NCBI RefSeq assembly: GCF_900176505.1
Contig: NZ_FWYB01000002.1
Coordinates: 521,237 to 585,236, forward strand
Length of the DNA: 64,000 bases
Reading direction: 5' to 3'
Source of the DNA: Pedobacter nyackensis
GTDB lineage: Bacteria > Bacteroidota > Bacteroidia > Sphingobacteriales > Sphingobacteriaceae
The notes under the pieces are model-generated. The model did not search any database. It worked only from the letters and a program-made list of their open reading frames with translations, and was not told where the DNA came from. The translations under genes were made by a program, and so were the position numbers. Shown piece by piece: positions 36,037 to 45,820 of this stretch. Each line of letters begins with the position of its first letter. Position 1 is the stretch's first letter.

Positions 36037-37047
36037 ATGGTAACTACTTTATTGGTTGTTGTAATCGTATTGGCTATTGCCTTCGATTACATAAACGGCT
36101 TTCACGACGCAGCAAACTCTATTGCAACCATCGTATCTACAAAGGTACTGTCGCCTTTTCAGGCGGTATTATGGGCTGCAATATTCAATTTTGCTGCATA
36201 TTTTTATTTCACTGATCACAAAGTTGCCAATACCATTGCTAAAACTGTAATAGAGAACTTTATTACACTTGAAGTTATTTTAGCAGGTCTTTTGGCCGCT
36301 ATTACCTGGAACTTATTTACATGGTGGTTTGGTATTCCTTCCAGCTCTTCGCATACCCTTATTGGTGGTTTCGCTGGAGCGGGTATGGCAAAAGCAGCAT
36401 CTTTAGGTGTTAGCGTTATGTCGGCCATTAACCTTGCCCCAATATTAAAAGTGGTAGCATTTATTGTACTTGCACCTGTTATTGGTATGGTGATCTCGGT
36501 GATTATCTCAATCATCATCCTGCACATTTCAAAAAATGCCCGTCCTTCTGTGGCAGAAAAATGGTTTAAACGTCTGCAGTTGATCTCATCTGCAGCCTTG
36601 AGTTTCACTCATGGTGGTAATGATGCTCAAAAAGTTATGGGTATAATCTACGTAGCTATGGTTGCAGGTAACGTTTTACACACTGGCGATGCAATGCCAG
36701 AGTGGATTCCAATTTCCTGTTATGCTGCCATTGCCTTAGGGACAATGAGTGGTGGATGGAAAATTGTAAAGACTATGGGTTCGAAAATCACTAAAGTAAA
36801 CGCCTTTGAAGGTGTTGCAGCTGAAACTGCTGGCGCCGTAACCTTAGGTATCACTGAGCACTTCGGTATCCCGGTTTCTACAACACATACCATTACTGGC
36901 TCTATTGTTGGTGTTGGTTTGTTAAAAAGGGTTTCTGCAGTACGCTGGGGAGTTACAGTAAGTTTGTTATGGGCATGGGTTTTAACCATTCCGGTATCAG
37001 CAACACTTGCAGCTATAGTATTTAGCGTAATACACTTATTCTTTTAA
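36037..37047 (+). CDS. pit: Inorganic phosphate transporter, PiT family
   Basis: 336 residues with about ten membrane segments. The duplicated PiT signature is visible: the first half has DYINGFHDAANSIAT (near residue 17) and SSSHTLIGG, and the second has SFTHGGNDAQKVMG and STTHTITGS. It is a low-affinity, cation-coupled phosphate permease of the inner membrane. The second gene of the operon with DUF47, closed by the terminator at 37081. Confidence 0.95.
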   Translation: MVTTLLVVVIVLAIAFDYINGFHDAANSIATIVSTKVLSPFQAVLWAAIFNFAAYFYFTDHKVANTIAKTVIENFITLEVILAGLLAAITWNLFTWWFGIPSSSSHTLIGGFAGAGMAKAASLGVSVMSAINLAPILKVVAFIVLAPVIGMVISVIISIIILHISKNARPSVAEKWFKRLQLISSAALSFTHGGNDAQKVMGIIYVAMVAGNVLHTGDAMPEWIPISCYAAIALGTMSGGWKIVKTMGSKITKVNAFEGVAAETAGAVTLGITEHFGIPVSTTHTITGSIVGVGLLKRVSAVRWGVTVSLLWAWVLTIPVSATLAAIVFSVIHLFF

Positions 37048-37080
37048 ACCATAAGTTTTTAAGACCTTAATATTCTAATA

Positions 37081-37118
37081 AAAAGCCGCAGTTTATAACG
37101 TTTATAACTGCGGCTTTT
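37081..37118. terminator. Bidirectional terminator between pit and the anti-sigma-like gene
   Basis: AAAAGCCGCAGTT (37081-37093) and AACTGCGGCTTTT (37106-37118) form a 13-bp stem with A and T flanks. It serves two convergent operons. Confidence 0.85.
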
Positions 37119-37125
37119 TATTTAT

Positions 37126-38385
37126 CTAGAAATCTATTATAAAAGTCATCTTGCTGCCCGCCTTCTTCGGCTGCTCCCATTTAGGACCATTGATGATTAA
37201 TCTGATTGCTTCCTCTTCATACTTGTCATCAGCACCTTTTAACACCTTAATCGCTGTAGGGCTTCCATCTTTGTCGATATTAAAGCTCAGTTCAACACTT
37301 TGCCCTGCCGTTTCAGACTTAGCGAAAGTATTGTTTGTCTTGATATACTCAAATAACTTTTCCCAGCCCCCAATAGGATTGGAAATCATTGCTTCCTTAT
37401 TTGGTAGCGTGCTCAGGCCTCTGATCTGAACATTTGTAGTGTACCTCGGAGTTCCTGTATTAAGTTTAGCGCTATCCATTATCCTTTCTTTCTTTGCTTT
37501 ACCAAAACCTGTAACCACTACCTCATTCAACGCCAGATGATCCGGCGCCAGGGAGACATTTACAGGTTGGTTCGCTTTAGCGAGTAACTCCATCGGTTTA
37601 AACCCAATATAACTAACATAAAGCTTTCCCTCTTTTATAGCAGTATCTGCTTTGATTTTAAATTCGCCATTGCTGTCTGTAACCGCAGTTAAATCGGTAC
37701 CGCTAATCCTTACAGAAACTCCAGGTAAAGGTTTTCCATCATCCTGAGCGACCACTTTGCCACTCAATACATTTGTCGCATTTAACACCATTACTGAAGA
37801 AACTGCGCCAGTCATGCTTCGTTTCTGCTGAACAGCATATCCGGTTATTGCCACCTCATTTAATTGTTGTGGCGCGGTCTGGGGAATAGCCGATTTGATT
37901 TTCGGCTTTACCCTCGCTGCATAGGTATTCGTTTTTGCATCCTTAATCGCCTGGTCAATTTCCTTCTCTTGTACCTGATCAGCCTGTACCGCAGGTGTTT
38001 CTGCAGGATTTCTTGGTGCAATGGCTACATCAACCTTTTTAGGTCTGCCTGCCAGTTCCTTCTGAAGGTTATTTTCACGCATCCAGAACATAACGCTTAC
38101 TGCAATAAACATCACCGCAGCAGTTGCCGCAATGCTTAAGCGCTGCCAGGTAATGACTGATGTTTTCTTTACACTTTGAAGCTCGGCAACCCTTTCATGC
38201 AATTGCTTCTGAAGCATGGATATAGATTGCAGGGAGCGTTTTGGCGACTCGCTTAAGCCCGCCAATGCTTCAGCCACAAATGGGTCGTCTAAAGCTTCAC
38301 GCTCTACCCTGTTCATGGTCTTAGCATCAAGCTTACCATCAAGGTAATCTTCTAAAACACTTATATCTAACCAATCCTTATTCAC
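37126..38385 (-). CDS. Anti-sigma-like membrane protein with CarboxypepD_reg and TonB C-terminal domains
   Basis: 419 residues from a GTG start, overlapping the sigma-factor gene by 8 nt. Residues 1-80 resemble the cytoplasmic helical part of Bacteroidota anti-sigma factors (LEDYLDGKLD). One membrane segment is at 83-101. The periplasmic part holds a SusC-like signature NEVAITGY (176-183) with MTGAV, then a CarboxypepD_reg fold (about 204-281). A second signature NEVVVTGF (287-294) follows, and then a TonB C-terminal-like domain (about 335-419, PKWEQPKKAGSKMTF). Position and topology point to control of the upstream ECF sigma factor; periplasmic or outer-membrane contact as the input is inference. 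Confidence 0.8.
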   Translation of the reverse strand: MNKDWLDISVLEDYLDGKLDAKTMNRVEREALDDPFVAEALAGLSESPKRSLQSISMLQKQLHERVAELQSVKKTSVITWQRLSIAATAAVMFIAVSVMFWMRENNLQKELAGRPKKVDVAIAPRNPAETPAVQADQVQEKEIDQAIKDAKTNTYAARVKPKIKSAIPQTAPQQLNEVAITGYAVQQKRSMTGAVSSVMVLNATNVLSGKVVAQDDGKPLPGVSVRISGTDLTAVTDSNGEFKIKADTAIKEGKLYVSYIGFKPMELLAKANQPVNVSLAPDHLALNEVVVTGFGKAKKERIMDSAKLNTGTPRYTTNVQIRGLSTLPNKEAMISNPIGGWEKLFEYIKTNNTFAKSETAGQSVELSFNIDKDGSPTAIKVLKGADDKYEEEAIRLIINGPKWEQPKKAGSKMTFIIDF

Positions 38386-38956
38386 CGTTATTCTTTTCTA
38401 TACAAATTTTAAGATTCCTTTTCCCGTTCTGGATATAACTCTTCACCTTCACCATTTCATAACCTGTTAGGTCTGCCACTTCCTTATAACATTTCTCTTG
38501 TAAATAAAACAGATCAACACTCACGCGCTGCTCCTTAGAAAGCGTCTCCATACACTTTTCCATAACGGTTAGCTGCCTCTCTTTCGTATCATCTATATCA
38601 AGATGCACAAAATCAGTGTTTTCCACAAAAGTATCATCTATTGAGACGGTAGTATTCTTTGATTGTTTGCGGAGCGCCATTAAACAATGGTTACGGGTAA
38701 GCACATGCAGCCAACTTTTGAAGTTCTGTACTTCGTGGATTTTTACCTTCAATACCAGCTCTTCAAAAATCTGCATTACTGCATCTTTGCTTTGCTCCTC
38801 ATCCTTCAGATAATTCAGGCAAACCCCAAATACCAGGTGCATATACTTGTTGTAGAGCTTACCCAATGCTTCCAGATTGCCGCTACTTTTGTAGTGTGCA
38901 ATTAAAGCAGCATCATCTTGCTCCTGTATCCTGGCGTTATTTTTTATAAACTTCAA
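38378..38956 (-). CDS. ECF-type RNA polymerase sigma factor
   Basis: 192 residues from a TTG start; no in-frame ATG exists between the upstream stop and residue 39. Region 2 lies at about 27-95 (LYNKYMHLVFGVCLNYL, FKSWLHVLTRNHC) and region 4 at about 130-185 (LSKEQRVSVDLFYLQEKCYKEVADLTG). It directs RNA polymerase to a dedicated promoter set. It is coupled to the anti-sigma-like gene by an 8-nt overlap. A divergent VWA/DUF4197 operon shares the 98-nt intergenic region and is the likeliest neighbouring target. Confidence 0.92.
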   Translation of the reverse strand: MKFIKNNARIQEQDDAALIAHYKSSGNLEALGKLYNKYMHLVFGVCLNYLKDEEQSKDAVMQIFEELVLKVKIHEVQNFKSWLHVLTRNHCLMALRKQSKNTTVSIDDTFVENTDFVHLDIDDTKERQLTVMEKCMETLSKEQRVSVDLFYLQEKCYKEVADLTGYEMVKVKSYIQNGKRNLKICIEKNNGE

Positions 38957-39054
38957 AGGGCTGTTTATGACATAATCTGCTCAAGTATAAAAATATTTTC
39001 TGACACTGGTATGGAAATTCTATAAAGCCGACATCATTAAAAAAACAGAAGACT

Positions 39055-40932
39055 ATGAAAACGATATTACTACCTCTATTTCTGCTGATATTTATGGGCT
39101 TTCAGGAAAGTCGCGCATCAGATAAAATAATTACAGGAACTGTTACCGATAAAACCTACGGGCAGCCGACCCCCGGTGTAATCGTAAGTACATCAGTCAA
39201 TAAATACGTAACAACAAACATAGAAGGCAAATACAGTATTACGGTCGAAAACAATACTCAGCAACTTCGGTTTTCTTACTTAGCCTATAAAACCCTTACT
39301 GTAAAAATCGGTAAATCGAAAGTAATCAATGTTGCCCTGGAGCAAGACCACCAGACGCTGAGCGAAGTAGTTATAACCGGCTATGCTCCCAAAATGAAAA
39401 GTCAAACTACAGGGGCGGTAGTTACGGCATCACAAAATATTATGATTAGAGGAGTAAGTAGTTCAAATAAATCCTATAATCCTACACAGCCCAACACAGA
39501 AAGCTATGCTTCCATTAAAGAAAACGGCTTTCAAAATACCTACAAAAATCCGCTATCTACCTTCTCTATTGATGTAGATGCAGCGGCATATAGCAATGTC
39601 CGCAGATTCATCAACAATGGTGGCATACCTCCTAAGGATGCGGTGAGAGTTGAAGAAATGATCAATTACTTTGATTATGAATATCAGCAACCAAAGGGCA
39701 AAGACCCGGTGAATATTGTTACAGAAATTGCCACTGCACCATGGAATACGAAGCACAAATTAGTACAGATTGGATTGCAGGGAAGAAAAATATCAACAGA
39801 CAACCTTCCTGCATCGAACATGGTGTTTCTAATCGACGTATCAGGTTCGATGAATTATGCTAACAAACTTCCCTTACTGGTTTCCTCATTCAAATTATTA
39901 ACCGACCAGCTACGTCCGAAAGATAAGGTAGCCATTGTCGTATATGCAGGGAATGCCGGTCTGGTATTACCTGCTACATCTGGAAATGATAAAGCCAAAA
40001 TCAAAGATGCGCTGAATGCATTAAGCGCAGGAGGATCAACTGCAGGTGGCGCCGGAATTGAACTGGCCTACAATATAGCTTCAAAAAACTATATCAAAGG
40101 AGGAAATAACAGAGTGATCCTGGCCACAGACGGCGATTTCAACGTAGGTGCATCTAGTGATAAAGACATGGAAAGCCTGATTGAAGAGAAACGTAAAACC
40201 GGGATCTTTTTAACGGTGCTGGGGTATGGCATGGGTAATACAAAAGATAGCAAAATGGAAACCCTGGCTGATAAGGGGAATGGAAATTATGCTTATATCG
40301 ATAACATCAGCGAAGCACGAAAAGTACTGATTAACGAATTTGGTGGCACACTGTTTACCATTGCCAAGGATGTAAAATTACAAGTTGAATTTAATCCCGA
40401 CAAAGTACAGGCCTATCGTTTAATTGGTTACGAAAACAGGTTACTGGAAGACAGAGATTTTAACGACGACAAAAAAGATGCCGGTGAGATGGGCTCAGGA
40501 CATACGGTAACAGCCCTATATGAAGTGATCCCTACTGGCGTAAAGAGTAGCTTTTCGGGTTCGGTAGATGATTTAAAATACCAGGAAAACAAAAAGTCCC
40601 GCAGTGGAAATAGCAAAGAGATGCTCACCGTAAAACTTCGCTATAAAGACCCTGATGGGGATTCGAGTAAACTTTTACAGGAGGCTGTTGTCGATCAATC
40701 CGCCTCATTTGAAAGTGCGAGTAGTAACTTTAAATTCGCAGCAAGCGTAGCTGAATTTGGCATGCTGTTAAGGCAATCAGACTTTAAGCAAAATGCCACG
40801 TTTGACCACGTAATCCGTACGGCCACACAAGCAATGGGAACAGACAAAGAGGGTTATCGTTCTGAATTCATTAGACTGGCCAAGTCGGCAAAATTAATGG
40901 CCGAAGATTTGCTATCTTCGATCAAAAAATAA
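39055..40932 (+). CDS. VWA-domain protein with N-terminal CarboxypepD_reg and SusC-like signature (YfbK-like)
   Basis: 625 residues. The signal peptide is about 1-22. A CarboxypepD_reg fold spans 25-98, and a SusC-type signature EVVITGYAPKMKSQTTGAV occupies 104-122. The YfbK-type N-terminal domain follows (STFSIDVDAAAYSNVRRFI, near 168-186), then a VWA domain with the MIDAS motif DVSGS at 261-265. The C-terminal part fits DUF3520. VWA proteins bind partners through a chelated metal. Divergent from the sigma factor gene; DUF4197 follows after 14 nt. Confidence 0.88.
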   Translation: MKTILLPLFLLIFMGFQESRASDKIITGTVTDKTYGQPTPGVIVSTSVNKYVTTNIEGKYSITVENNTQQLRFSYLAYKTLTVKIGKSKVINVALEQDHQTLSEVVITGYAPKMKSQTTGAVVTASQNIMIRGVSSSNKSYNPTQPNTESYASIKENGFQNTYKNPLSTFSIDVDAAAYSNVRRFINNGGIPPKDAVRVEEMINYFDYEYQQPKGKDPVNIVTEIATAPWNTKHKLVQIGLQGRKISTDNLPASNMVFLIDVSGSMNYANKLPLLVSSFKLLTDQLRPKDKVAIVVYAGNAGLVLPATSGNDKAKIKDALNALSAGGSTAGGAGIELAYNIASKNYIKGGNNRVILATDGDFNVGASSDKDMESLIEEKRKTGIFLTVLGYGMGNTKDSKMETLADKGNGNYAYIDNISEARKVLINEFGGTLFTIAKDVKLQVEFNPDKVQAYRLIGYENRLLEDRDFNDDKKDAGEMGSGHTVTALYEVIPTGVKSSFSGSVDDLKYQENKKSRSGNSKEMLTVKLRYKDPDGDSSKLLQEAVVDQSASFESASSNFKFAASVAEFGMLLRQSDFKQNATFDHVIRTATQAMGTDKEGYRSEFIRLAKSAKLMAEDLLSSIKK

Positions 40933-40946
40933 CCAATCACACGATA

Positions 40947-41714
40947 ATGAAACGCACAAAACTTGTTTACCCGGCTCTATTCGCCTGTTTTTTAATGAAT
41001 GCTGCTACCGCTCAGGCTCAATTTAAAATTGGAGATGTCTTGAAAACAGTAATAGGGAGTAAAACAACGACTGGAACCGGAACAACCACTGGAACGCCAA
41101 GCACATTAGAGATCGCATCCGGGATAAAACAAGCTTTGGAAATAGGAACATCACGCGGTGCAGATTTACTTTCGGCAAAAGATGGTTTTATGGGCAATAT
41201 GGCGGTAAAAATCCTTTTCCCTCCGGAAGCACAAAAGGTAGAGAAAACCTTACGTACACTGGGGATGGGAAAATTGGCTGACAATGTAATTTTAAGTCTG
41301 AACCGCGCTGCGGAAGATGCTGCAAAGGAAGCAAAGCCAATCTTCGTTTCGGCGATCAAACAAATGACCATTACAGATGCTACCAATATATTGCTCGGTA
41401 ACAAAGATGCAGCAACCAACTATTTTAAAAGAGTTACGACTGCCCAGCTGATGGAAAAATTTAAACCGTCAATCAATACCAGTCTGGCCAAAGTCGGTGC
41501 AACCAAATATTGGGGAGATGCCGCCAATCAATACAACAGACTTCCAATGGTGAAACCTGTTAGCACTGACCTTTCTGATTATGTAGCTCAAAAAGCTATT
41601 GATGGGATGTTTATACAGGTAGCACAGGAAGAACTTAAGATCAGAGAGAGCCTGGGATCAAGGTCTACTCCGCTCTTACAAAAGGTGTTTGGCTACGCAG
41701 ATAAGAATAAGTAA
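40947..41714 (+). CDS. DUF4197 family secreted protein
   Basis: 255 residues. The signal peptide is about 1-24 (ATAQAQ). A Thr/Gly-rich linker (about 38-52) leads into a helical domain with AKDGFMGNMAVKILFPPEAQKV split over the DUF4197 signature, and a late YVAQKAIDGMF segment. The family is exported and uncharacterised. It is probably co-transcribed with the VWA gene. Confidence 0.85.
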   Translation: MKRTKLVYPALFACFLMNAATAQAQFKIGDVLKTVIGSKTTTGTGTTTGTPSTLEIASGIKQALEIGTSRGADLLSAKDGFMGNMAVKILFPPEAQKVEKTLRTLGMGKLADNVILSLNRAAEDAAKEAKPIFVSAIKQMTITDATNILLGNKDAATNYFKRVTTAQLMEKFKPSINTSLAKVGATKYWGDAANQYNRLPMVKPVSTDLSDYVAQKAIDGMFIQVAQEELKIRESLGSRSTPLLQKVFGYADKNK

Positions 41715-41763
41715 AATAAAAAGGTTACTTTTATACGGTAAATACTAACAACATAAAAGTATA

Positions 41764-43005
41764 TTGGATTTTAAAGATTTTAATTTTAACCCCGAACTAC
41801 TAGAAGGGTTATTAGCAATGGGGTTCCGTAATGCAACCCCAATCCAGCAGCAGGCGATTCCACTCATTTCAGCTAAGAAAGATTTAATTGCCTGCGCACA
41901 AACAGGAACAGGAAAAACAGGCGCCTATCTCTTACCCATCATGAACATGATTGCTGGTACTGAGGTGCGTCATAACAATACATTGATACTGGCCCCAACA
42001 AGAGAGCTCGCCCAGCAAATAGATTTGCAGGTAGAGGCGCTTTCTTATTTTACCAATATCAGCTCCCTAACCGTTTATGGTGGCGGCGACGGTATTGCCT
42101 ATGAGCAGCAAAAAAGATCTATGCGTGAAGGCGTAGACATCATTATTGCTACTCCGGGCCGACTGATCTCACATCTTTCTTCAGGAGTACTAAAGCTTGA
42201 TCAATTACAGCACCTGGTGTTGGATGAGGCCGACAGGATGCTGGACATGGGTTTTTACGATGATATCGTGAAGATTGTAAGTTACCTGCCACAGATAAGA
42301 CAAACGGTTATGTTTTCGGCCACAATGCCTCCAAAAATCAGGAAGCTTGCCGCAACCCTACTCAACAATCCAGAGCAAATCAGTCTTGCCATATCTAAGC
42401 CTGCAGAAGGAATTTCTCAACAGGTATACATGATTCATGATGAGCAAAAAGTGCCTTTGTTAAGTTCTATCTTAAAAACAAATGAGTACAAAAGCATTAT
42501 TGTTTTTGCCTCAACAAAGGAAAAGGTAAAAAACCTTGGTAAAGTATTCAGAACACTGGGTCTTAAAGCTGAAGCCTTTCATTCTGACCTTGGACAAAAA
42601 GAGAGAGAAGGGATATTGCTGAAGTTTAAAAACAAGCAGCTGCCAATCATTATCGGAACTGATGTTTTAAGTCGCGGTATTGATGTTGAAGGCATAGACC
42701 TGGTAGTGAACTTTGATGTACCTCATGATGCAGAAGATTACGTGCATCGAATTGGCCGTACAGCCAGAGCAGCGACAAAAGGTACAGCCATTACACTGGT
42801 AAACAATAGGGATAAACGCAAACTGGCTAGCATCGAGAAACTAATTGAAAAAGAAGTTGAAAGAATGCCTTTGCCGGAACATATTGGCGCAGCCCCGGTT
42901 GAAACCGCAGCAGATCCATCAGCACCGAAGGCTGCAAGAAAACCAGGTACAAGCGCAGAAAAGCCAAAACGTAAATTCTGGAAAAAGAAACCAAAAGCGT
43001 CGTAG
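41764..43005 (+). CDS. DEAD-box RNA helicase (RhlE-like)
   Basis: 413 residues from a TTG start; the first residues DFKDFNFNPELLEGLLAMGF fit the Q-motif region, so no longer start is needed. Motifs: Walker A AQTGTGKT (45-52), PTRELAQQ (78-85), TPGR, DEAD (154-157), SAT, and HRIGRTAR in the second RecA-like domain. The tail is short and basic with KRKFWKKKPK. It unwinds RNA, for example in ribosome assembly or at low temperature. Confidence 0.93.
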   Translation: MDFKDFNFNPELLEGLLAMGFRNATPIQQQAIPLISAKKDLIACAQTGTGKTGAYLLPIMNMIAGTEVRHNNTLILAPTRELAQQIDLQVEALSYFTNISSLTVYGGGDGIAYEQQKRSMREGVDIIIATPGRLISHLSSGVLKLDQLQHLVLDEADRMLDMGFYDDIVKIVSYLPQIRQTVMFSATMPPKIRKLAATLLNNPEQISLAISKPAEGISQQVYMIHDEQKVPLLSSILKTNEYKSIIVFASTKEKVKNLGKVFRTLGLKAEAFHSDLGQKEREGILLKFKNKQLPIIIGTDVLSRGIDVEGIDLVVNFDVPHDAEDYVHRIGRTARAATKGTAITLVNNRDKRKLASIEKLIEKEVERMPLPEHIGAAPVETAADPSAPKAARKPGTSAEKPKRKFWKKKPKAS

Positions 43006-43045
43006 TAAATGCTTCTTGTTAGAGGAGGGATAACCCACATTTTTG

Positions 43046-43053
43046 TATCTTTA
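43046..43053 (+). promoter_or_regulatory. -7-like element TATCTTTA before rarA
   Basis: TATCTTTA, preceded by TTTTTG, ends 5 nt before ATG 43059. It is one base off TAnnTTTG and predicts a leaderless or nearly leaderless mRNA. Confidence 0.35.
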
Positions 43054-43058
43054 CTTTT

Positions 43059-44339
43059 ATGCAAAATCTCCCTCCTTTAGCCGAACGTATGCGCCCACAG
43101 AATCTGGACGAATATGTTGGGCAACAACACCTGGTAGGGCCTGATGCAGTATTAAGAAAGGCCATACAAAGCGGACAACTGCCGTCGATGATATTCTGGG
43201 GGCCACCCGGAGTAGGAAAAACAACACTTGCCTACATCATTTCGCAAACGCTGGACCGCCCTTTCTTTAATCTGAGCGCGATTAACTCAGGTGTTAAAGA
43301 CATCCGGGATGTGATAGACCGTGCAGCTTTATTGAAAGATAGTTTCATGGGCCTGCCGATCCTGTTTATTGATGAGATCCACAGATTTAGTAAGTCGCAA
43401 CAAGATAGCCTGCTAGGTGCTGTTGAGCGTGGACTGGTCACTTTAATTGGTGCTACAACAGAAAATCCATCTTTCGAAGTCATCTCCGCATTATTGTCAC
43501 GCTGCCAGGTTTATATCCTCAAAGCACTGGATGAAGATGAACTGGCCGGCTTACTGCAAACAGCCATTAAACAAGACGTACTCCTAAAAGAGAAAAAAAT
43601 TACGATTAAGGAACATGAAGCCTTAATTCGTTTATCCGGAGGTGATGCCAGAAAACTACTCAATGTACTCGAAATTGCAATTAATGGCATTGGTGGCAAT
43701 AAAATAGTACTAACCAACGAGAATGTTTTAGCACATGCCCAGCAAAACCTGGCTTTGTATGATAAGGCTGGAGAACAGCATTACGATATCATATCAGCAT
43801 TTATAAAATCAATACGAGGCAGCGACCCCAATGGAGCCGTTTATTGGCTGGCAAGAATGATTGAGGGCGGCGAAGATCCTTTGTTCATTGCCCGCAGATT
43901 ACTGATTCTGGCTGCTGAAGATATTGGCAATGCTAACCCCAATGCCTTGTTAATGGCAAATAATTGTTTTCAGGCCGTTAATGTGATTGGCTATCCCGAA
44001 TCAAGAATTATTCTTTCACAGGCAGCAACCTATATGGCTGCTTCTGCTAAAAGTAATGCCGCTTACGAAGCGATAAACCAGGCGCAGGCGCTGGTCAAAC
44101 AAACAGGTAATTTACCCGTTCCACTGCATATTCGTAATGCACCTACTAAATTGATGAAGAATATCGGATATGGTAAAGACTACAAATATTCACATGGATA
44201 TGAAGGCAATTTTGCCCCACAGGAATATTTACCTGAGCCATTGAGCGGAACAAAACTATACGATCCTGGAAATAATCCTGCGGAGGACAAACTAAGGGAA
44301 CAGCTAAGGAAAAACTGGAAAAACAAATACAACTATTAA
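43059..44339 (+). CDS. rarA: Replication-associated recombination protein A (RarA/MgsA)
   Basis: 426 residues. AAA+ clamp-loader-like ATPase with Walker A GPPGVGKT (48-55), Walker B DEIH (104-107), and sensor 1 in GATTENPSFEV. The C-terminal tetramerisation region contains GSDPNGAVYWLARMIEGGEDP and RNAPTKLMKNIGYGK, both typical of RarA/WRNIP1. It acts at stalled replication forks. DUF5687 starts 1 nt after its stop and is probably in the same transcript. Confidence 0.95.
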   Translation: MQNLPPLAERMRPQNLDEYVGQQHLVGPDAVLRKAIQSGQLPSMIFWGPPGVGKTTLAYIISQTLDRPFFNLSAINSGVKDIRDVIDRAALLKDSFMGLPILFIDEIHRFSKSQQDSLLGAVERGLVTLIGATTENPSFEVISALLSRCQVYILKALDEDELAGLLQTAIKQDVLLKEKKITIKEHEALIRLSGGDARKLLNVLEIAINGIGGNKIVLTNENVLAHAQQNLALYDKAGEQHYDIISAFIKSIRGSDPNGAVYWLARMIEGGEDPLFIARRLLILAAEDIGNANPNALLMANNCFQAVNVIGYPESRIILSQAATYMAASAKSNAAYEAINQAQALVKQTGNLPVPLHIRNAPTKLMKNIGYGKDYKYSHGYEGNFAPQEYLPEPLSGTKLYDPGNNPAEDKLREQLRKNWKNKYNY

Positions 44340-44340
44340 T

Positions 44341-45816
44341 ATGATAGCGGTCTTTTTAAGTCACCAATGGAAAGCGTTTTGGCGCTCAAGAAACAAGGGT
44401 GTTAGCATTGCCGCACAAATCTTTCTGGGTTTAGCCATACTTTATATCATAGTTATCGCCATTGCCGTAGGCTTTGGAATGGAAGTAATTATAGAAAAGC
44501 TATTACCCGGAAAAGATGTTTTTCATGTCTTTAATGGTTTTATCCTATATTATTTTACCTTCGACTTTTTAATGCGGCTTCAAATGCAGGAACTGCCAAC
44601 TTTAAGTATTGTCCCTTATCTGCATTTAAAGATCACCCGACAAAAAATAGTAAACTTCTTAAACCTAAGGTCATTATTTAGCGCCTTCAACATATTACCT
44701 CTGTTTATATTTGTCCCCTTCTGTTGTACCGCCATTGCCGATGTATACGGCTCCCTTGTCGCCTTAATGTACGTTGTCTCTATCGTTTCACTATGTGCCT
44801 TTAACAATTATGCGGCATTATTCATTAAGCGGCTCACTACTGTAAGTACAAAAGCCATTACACTAGCTGTTATTGTCATTGCTACACTGGCATCACTCCA
44901 GTATTTTAATATCCTTTCTATTGCAGAAATCTCTAATCGGGTATTTGGCTTTCTTATCCTATATCCACTAAGCGGTCTTACCTTCTCCTTAGCCGCCGTC
45001 ATCATTTATATCATAAACTCCAGGTATTTGCGCAACAACATGTATACCGAGGAGTTAACCACAGCGCAGGTAAAAAGGGTAAGCGTTGATTATCCCTTTC
45101 TGGACAGATTTGGAGCCGTCGGCGTTCTGACTGCACTGGAAATTAAGCTGATACTTAGACATAAAAGGACCCGATCGGCCATAATGATGAGCCTCTTCTT
45201 TGTCCTTTATGGCTTCCTGTTTTATAAAAAGTCATTAATAGAAAAGGATGAGTTTAATATGATGATTTTTGCGGCTGTATTTATGACAGGGAGCAGCATT
45301 AGTATCTATGGGCAGTTCATGTTTGGCTGGCAAGCGGCCCACTTTGACGGATTACTCGTAAACAAAACCAACCTTAAGGACTTTATTAAGGCAAAATTTC
45401 TGCTTTTTACTATTATTTCGACAGCAGTAACCATTCTAACCAGCTTTTATGGACTAATCAGCTTCAAGCTTTTATTCATACAGCTTGCAGCTTACTTTTA
45501 TAACATAGGCATAGGTACTGTGGTTGTCCTCTATTTTGCAACATGGAATTCCAAAGCTATCGACTTAAATAAAGGCGCTACATTTAACTATCAGGGCGTA
45601 AGTGCCACTCAGTTTATCTTAACAATTCCTTATTTCCTGATTCCCTACGTTTTCTATTTACCTTTTTCATTAGCTGGCCATCCTTACTGGGGAGTTGCTT
45701 GCCTTGGCATAGCTGGATTAGCAGCATTATTTACACGTTCCTATTGGATTGAGATCCTGTTAAAATCATTAAAAAAGAGAAGATATAAAATTGCTGAAGG
45801 CTTTAGAGCAACTTAA
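44341..45816 (+). CDS. DUF5687 family ABC exporter membrane protein
   Basis: 491 residues with about twelve hydrophobic segments and the N-terminal HQWKAFWRSRNKG motif of DUF5687. In Bacteroidota these proteins are followed by an ABC ATPase, here at 45902, so this is the permease of a two-gene exporter. Substrate unknown. Its start almost abuts rarA. Confidence 0.8.
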   Translation: MIAVFLSHQWKAFWRSRNKGVSIAAQIFLGLAILYIIVIAIAVGFGMEVIIEKLLPGKDVFHVFNGFILYYFTFDFLMRLQMQELPTLSIVPYLHLKITRQKIVNFLNLRSLFSAFNILPLFIFVPFCCTAIADVYGSLVALMYVVSIVSLCAFNNYAALFIKRLTTVSTKAITLAVIVIATLASLQYFNILSIAEISNRVFGFLILYPLSGLTFSLAAVIIYIINSRYLRNNMYTEELTTAQVKRVSVDYPFLDRFGAVGVLTALEIKLILRHKRTRSAIMMSLFFVLYGFLFYKKSLIEKDEFNMMIFAAVFMTGSSISIYGQFMFGWQAAHFDGLLVNKTNLKDFIKAKFLLFTIISTAVTILTSFYGLISFKLLFIQLAAYFYNIGIGTVVVLYFATWNSKAIDLNKGATFNYQGVSATQFILTIPYFLIPYVFYLPFSLAGHPYWGVACLGIAGLAALFTRSYWIEILLKSLKKRRYKIAEGFRAT

Positions 45817-45820
45817 CGGT

